Shown piece after piece: positions 63,218 to 64,000 of a DNA stretch of 64,000 bases. Numbering within the stretch: position 1 is the first letter of the stretch; each line of letters starts with the position of its first letter. The stretch is from positions 1 to 64,000 of the forward strand of contig CAYXJR010000010.1 of the NCBI GenBank assembly GCA_964465145.1. Reading direction: 5' to 3'. The position numbers and the translations under genes were made by a program. Under the pieces are notes generated by a model. That model ran no database searches, was not told the DNA's origin, and worked only from the letters and a program-made list of their open reading frames with translations. The stretch comes from JAUVKA01 sp964465145 (GTDB taxonomy: Bacteria > Bacteroidota > Bacteroidia > Bacteroidales > UBA12481).

Positions 63218-64000
63218 TTACTCATCCTTTATGCAGCGGACTGATAGACCAACCGTTCGACCAGCTTTCACATTGACCAATACATCATACTGATCCCCAA
63301 AGCCGCGGCCGTCGGCATTATATGATCCATCTGGCGATGACGTCCAAAACTCACCCCAACTCCCAATATCTTTGAAGCCACTATAAGTACTGCAACTTCC
63401 ACCCGGAAGACCATTAAATCCACTGTTATTGTTACCATTACCATTATTGTTCCATCCAGAAGTGGATTTCAACTTCTTTCCCGCGACACCATAACCTCCC
63501 ACATAATTAGCTAAATCTAACCACTCCCAAGCCGAAGGTAAATACCAACCAGTGGGACAAGCTGCTTTTGCTGCCTCCCAATTATAGAGTACACCATAAT
63601 CATCATAATTATCTGTTGCCTTTGCCTCAGAAATACTTGTGCCATTATAGTCATAAACATAATAATATTTGTCGGTATAGGACTCTACTGACGCGGGACT
63701 TACAGCCGGTAGATAAGCCAGATTTTCTGCCATCCACACCTGATCACCAATCTCAACAATCGCATATGTTCTATCATCAGAATCAGTACAATCTACAAAC
63801 TCGATCTCATAGGTTTTTGCTGTTTCCGGTGAGTCAGTTATGATGGAGGTATACTTTCCCCCCATGGCTTTAAAATGAATTATATCCCCTATTGTATATG
63901 CGAGTCTGTACTCAATCTGGTGGCTTTTATTTCTATTTGATTGATTGGTATTCCCGAATAAATCCGATATTCCTGAATATGCTATGCTGGCTAAACCTGT
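63218..64000 (-). CDS. FISUMP-domain protein, N-terminus beyond the window
   Basis: The frame is open from 64000 to the stop at 63218 (260 codons visible). The first 45 codons, before the apparent Met at 63865, continue the family upstream strand (QIEYRLAYTIGDIIHFKAMG, then KYTSIITDSPETAKTYEIEF), so that Met is internal and the gene is cut by the window edge. FISUMP domain about 70-260: YAIVEIGDQVWMAENLAYLP, CPTGWYLPSAWEWLDLANYV, NNNSGFNGLPGG, and the end GLSVRCIKDE. Probably a surface lipoprotein like the others; the signal sequence is outside. Confidence 0.85.
   Translation of the reverse strand, partial: TGLASIAYSGISDLFGNTNQSNRNKSHQIEYRLAYTIGDIIHFKAMGGKYTSIITDSPETAKTYEIEFVDCTDSDDRTYAIVEIGDQVWMAENLAYLPAVSPASVESYTDKYYYVYDYNGTSISEAKATDNYDDYGVLYNWEAAKAACPTGWYLPSAWEWLDLANYVGGYGVAGKKLKSTSGWNNNGNGNNNSGFNGLPGGSCSTYSGFKDIGSWGEFWTSSPDGSYNADGRGFGDQYDVLVNVKAGRTVGLSVRCIKDE

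Overview
The window is a chromosomal segment of a Bacteroidota bacterium, most likely an uncultured Bacteroidales/Marinilabiliales-type species (inference). Evidence: type IX secretion (T9SS) C-terminal sorting domains, FISUMP-domain proteins, 6-bladed beta-propeller lipoproteins, carboxypeptidase-regulatory-domain (CarboxypepD_reg) proteins, DUF4249 lipoproteins, a LytS-like kinase, and promoters of the Bacteroidota form TTG-N19-22-TAnnTTTG/A. The DNA is moderately AT-rich. I found no rRNA, tRNA or CRISPR array.

Layout. 0-3.6 kb: an operon of histidine kinase, 46-aa lipoprotein and propeller protein. 3.8-8 kb: a toxin-antitoxin cluster (hipBA, an orphan PanA-type antitoxin, a frameshifted higB with intact higA) plus a sigma-factor/T9SS fusion remnant. 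8-11.6 kb: a CarboxypepD_reg/propeller operon. 12-19.2 kb: a MacB-type exporter operon with THREE tandem periplasmic adaptor lipoproteins, one permease, one ATPase and one TolC. 19.2-31.7 kb: a glycosyltransferase, an AAA/DUF4143 ATPase behind phased operators, a DUF4249 lipoprotein, a PIN toxin pair, several broken propeller genes, and a C10-peptidase-like protein whose catalytic Cys is Ser. 31.9-37.3 kb: two tandem secreted VPS10/BNR-repeat proteins. 37.5-42.3 kb: an AbiE system whose toxin is fused to a propeller remnant, a DUF4249 gene and a FISUMP gene broken by a stop. 42.5-45.8 kb: CarboxypepD_reg genes. 45.9-52.4 kb: a five-gene operon of surface lipoproteins (DUF4249, small lipoprotein, PKD-FISUMP, Ig/CarboxypepD-FISUMP, PKD-FISUMP) carrying an 821-bp identical internal duplication. 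52.6-59.3 kb: a third large VPS10-like T9SS protein and a GH116 glycoside hydrolase. 59.5-59.84 kb: a degenerate group II intron. 59.9-63 kb: an acetyltransferase and two short-chain dehydrogenases. The right end cuts into another FISUMP gene.

Themes. Most genes encode exported surface proteins, and at least seven of their transcription units share one promoter form with a C-rich start region. The region is also decaying: at least eight genes are truncated, frameshifted, stopped or fused. Three broken propeller genes all restart at the same point of the fold, and toxin-antitoxin or ATPase modules repeatedly sit at propeller 3' ends. The most unusual intact units are the three-adaptor exporter and the five-gene surface-lipoprotein operon.
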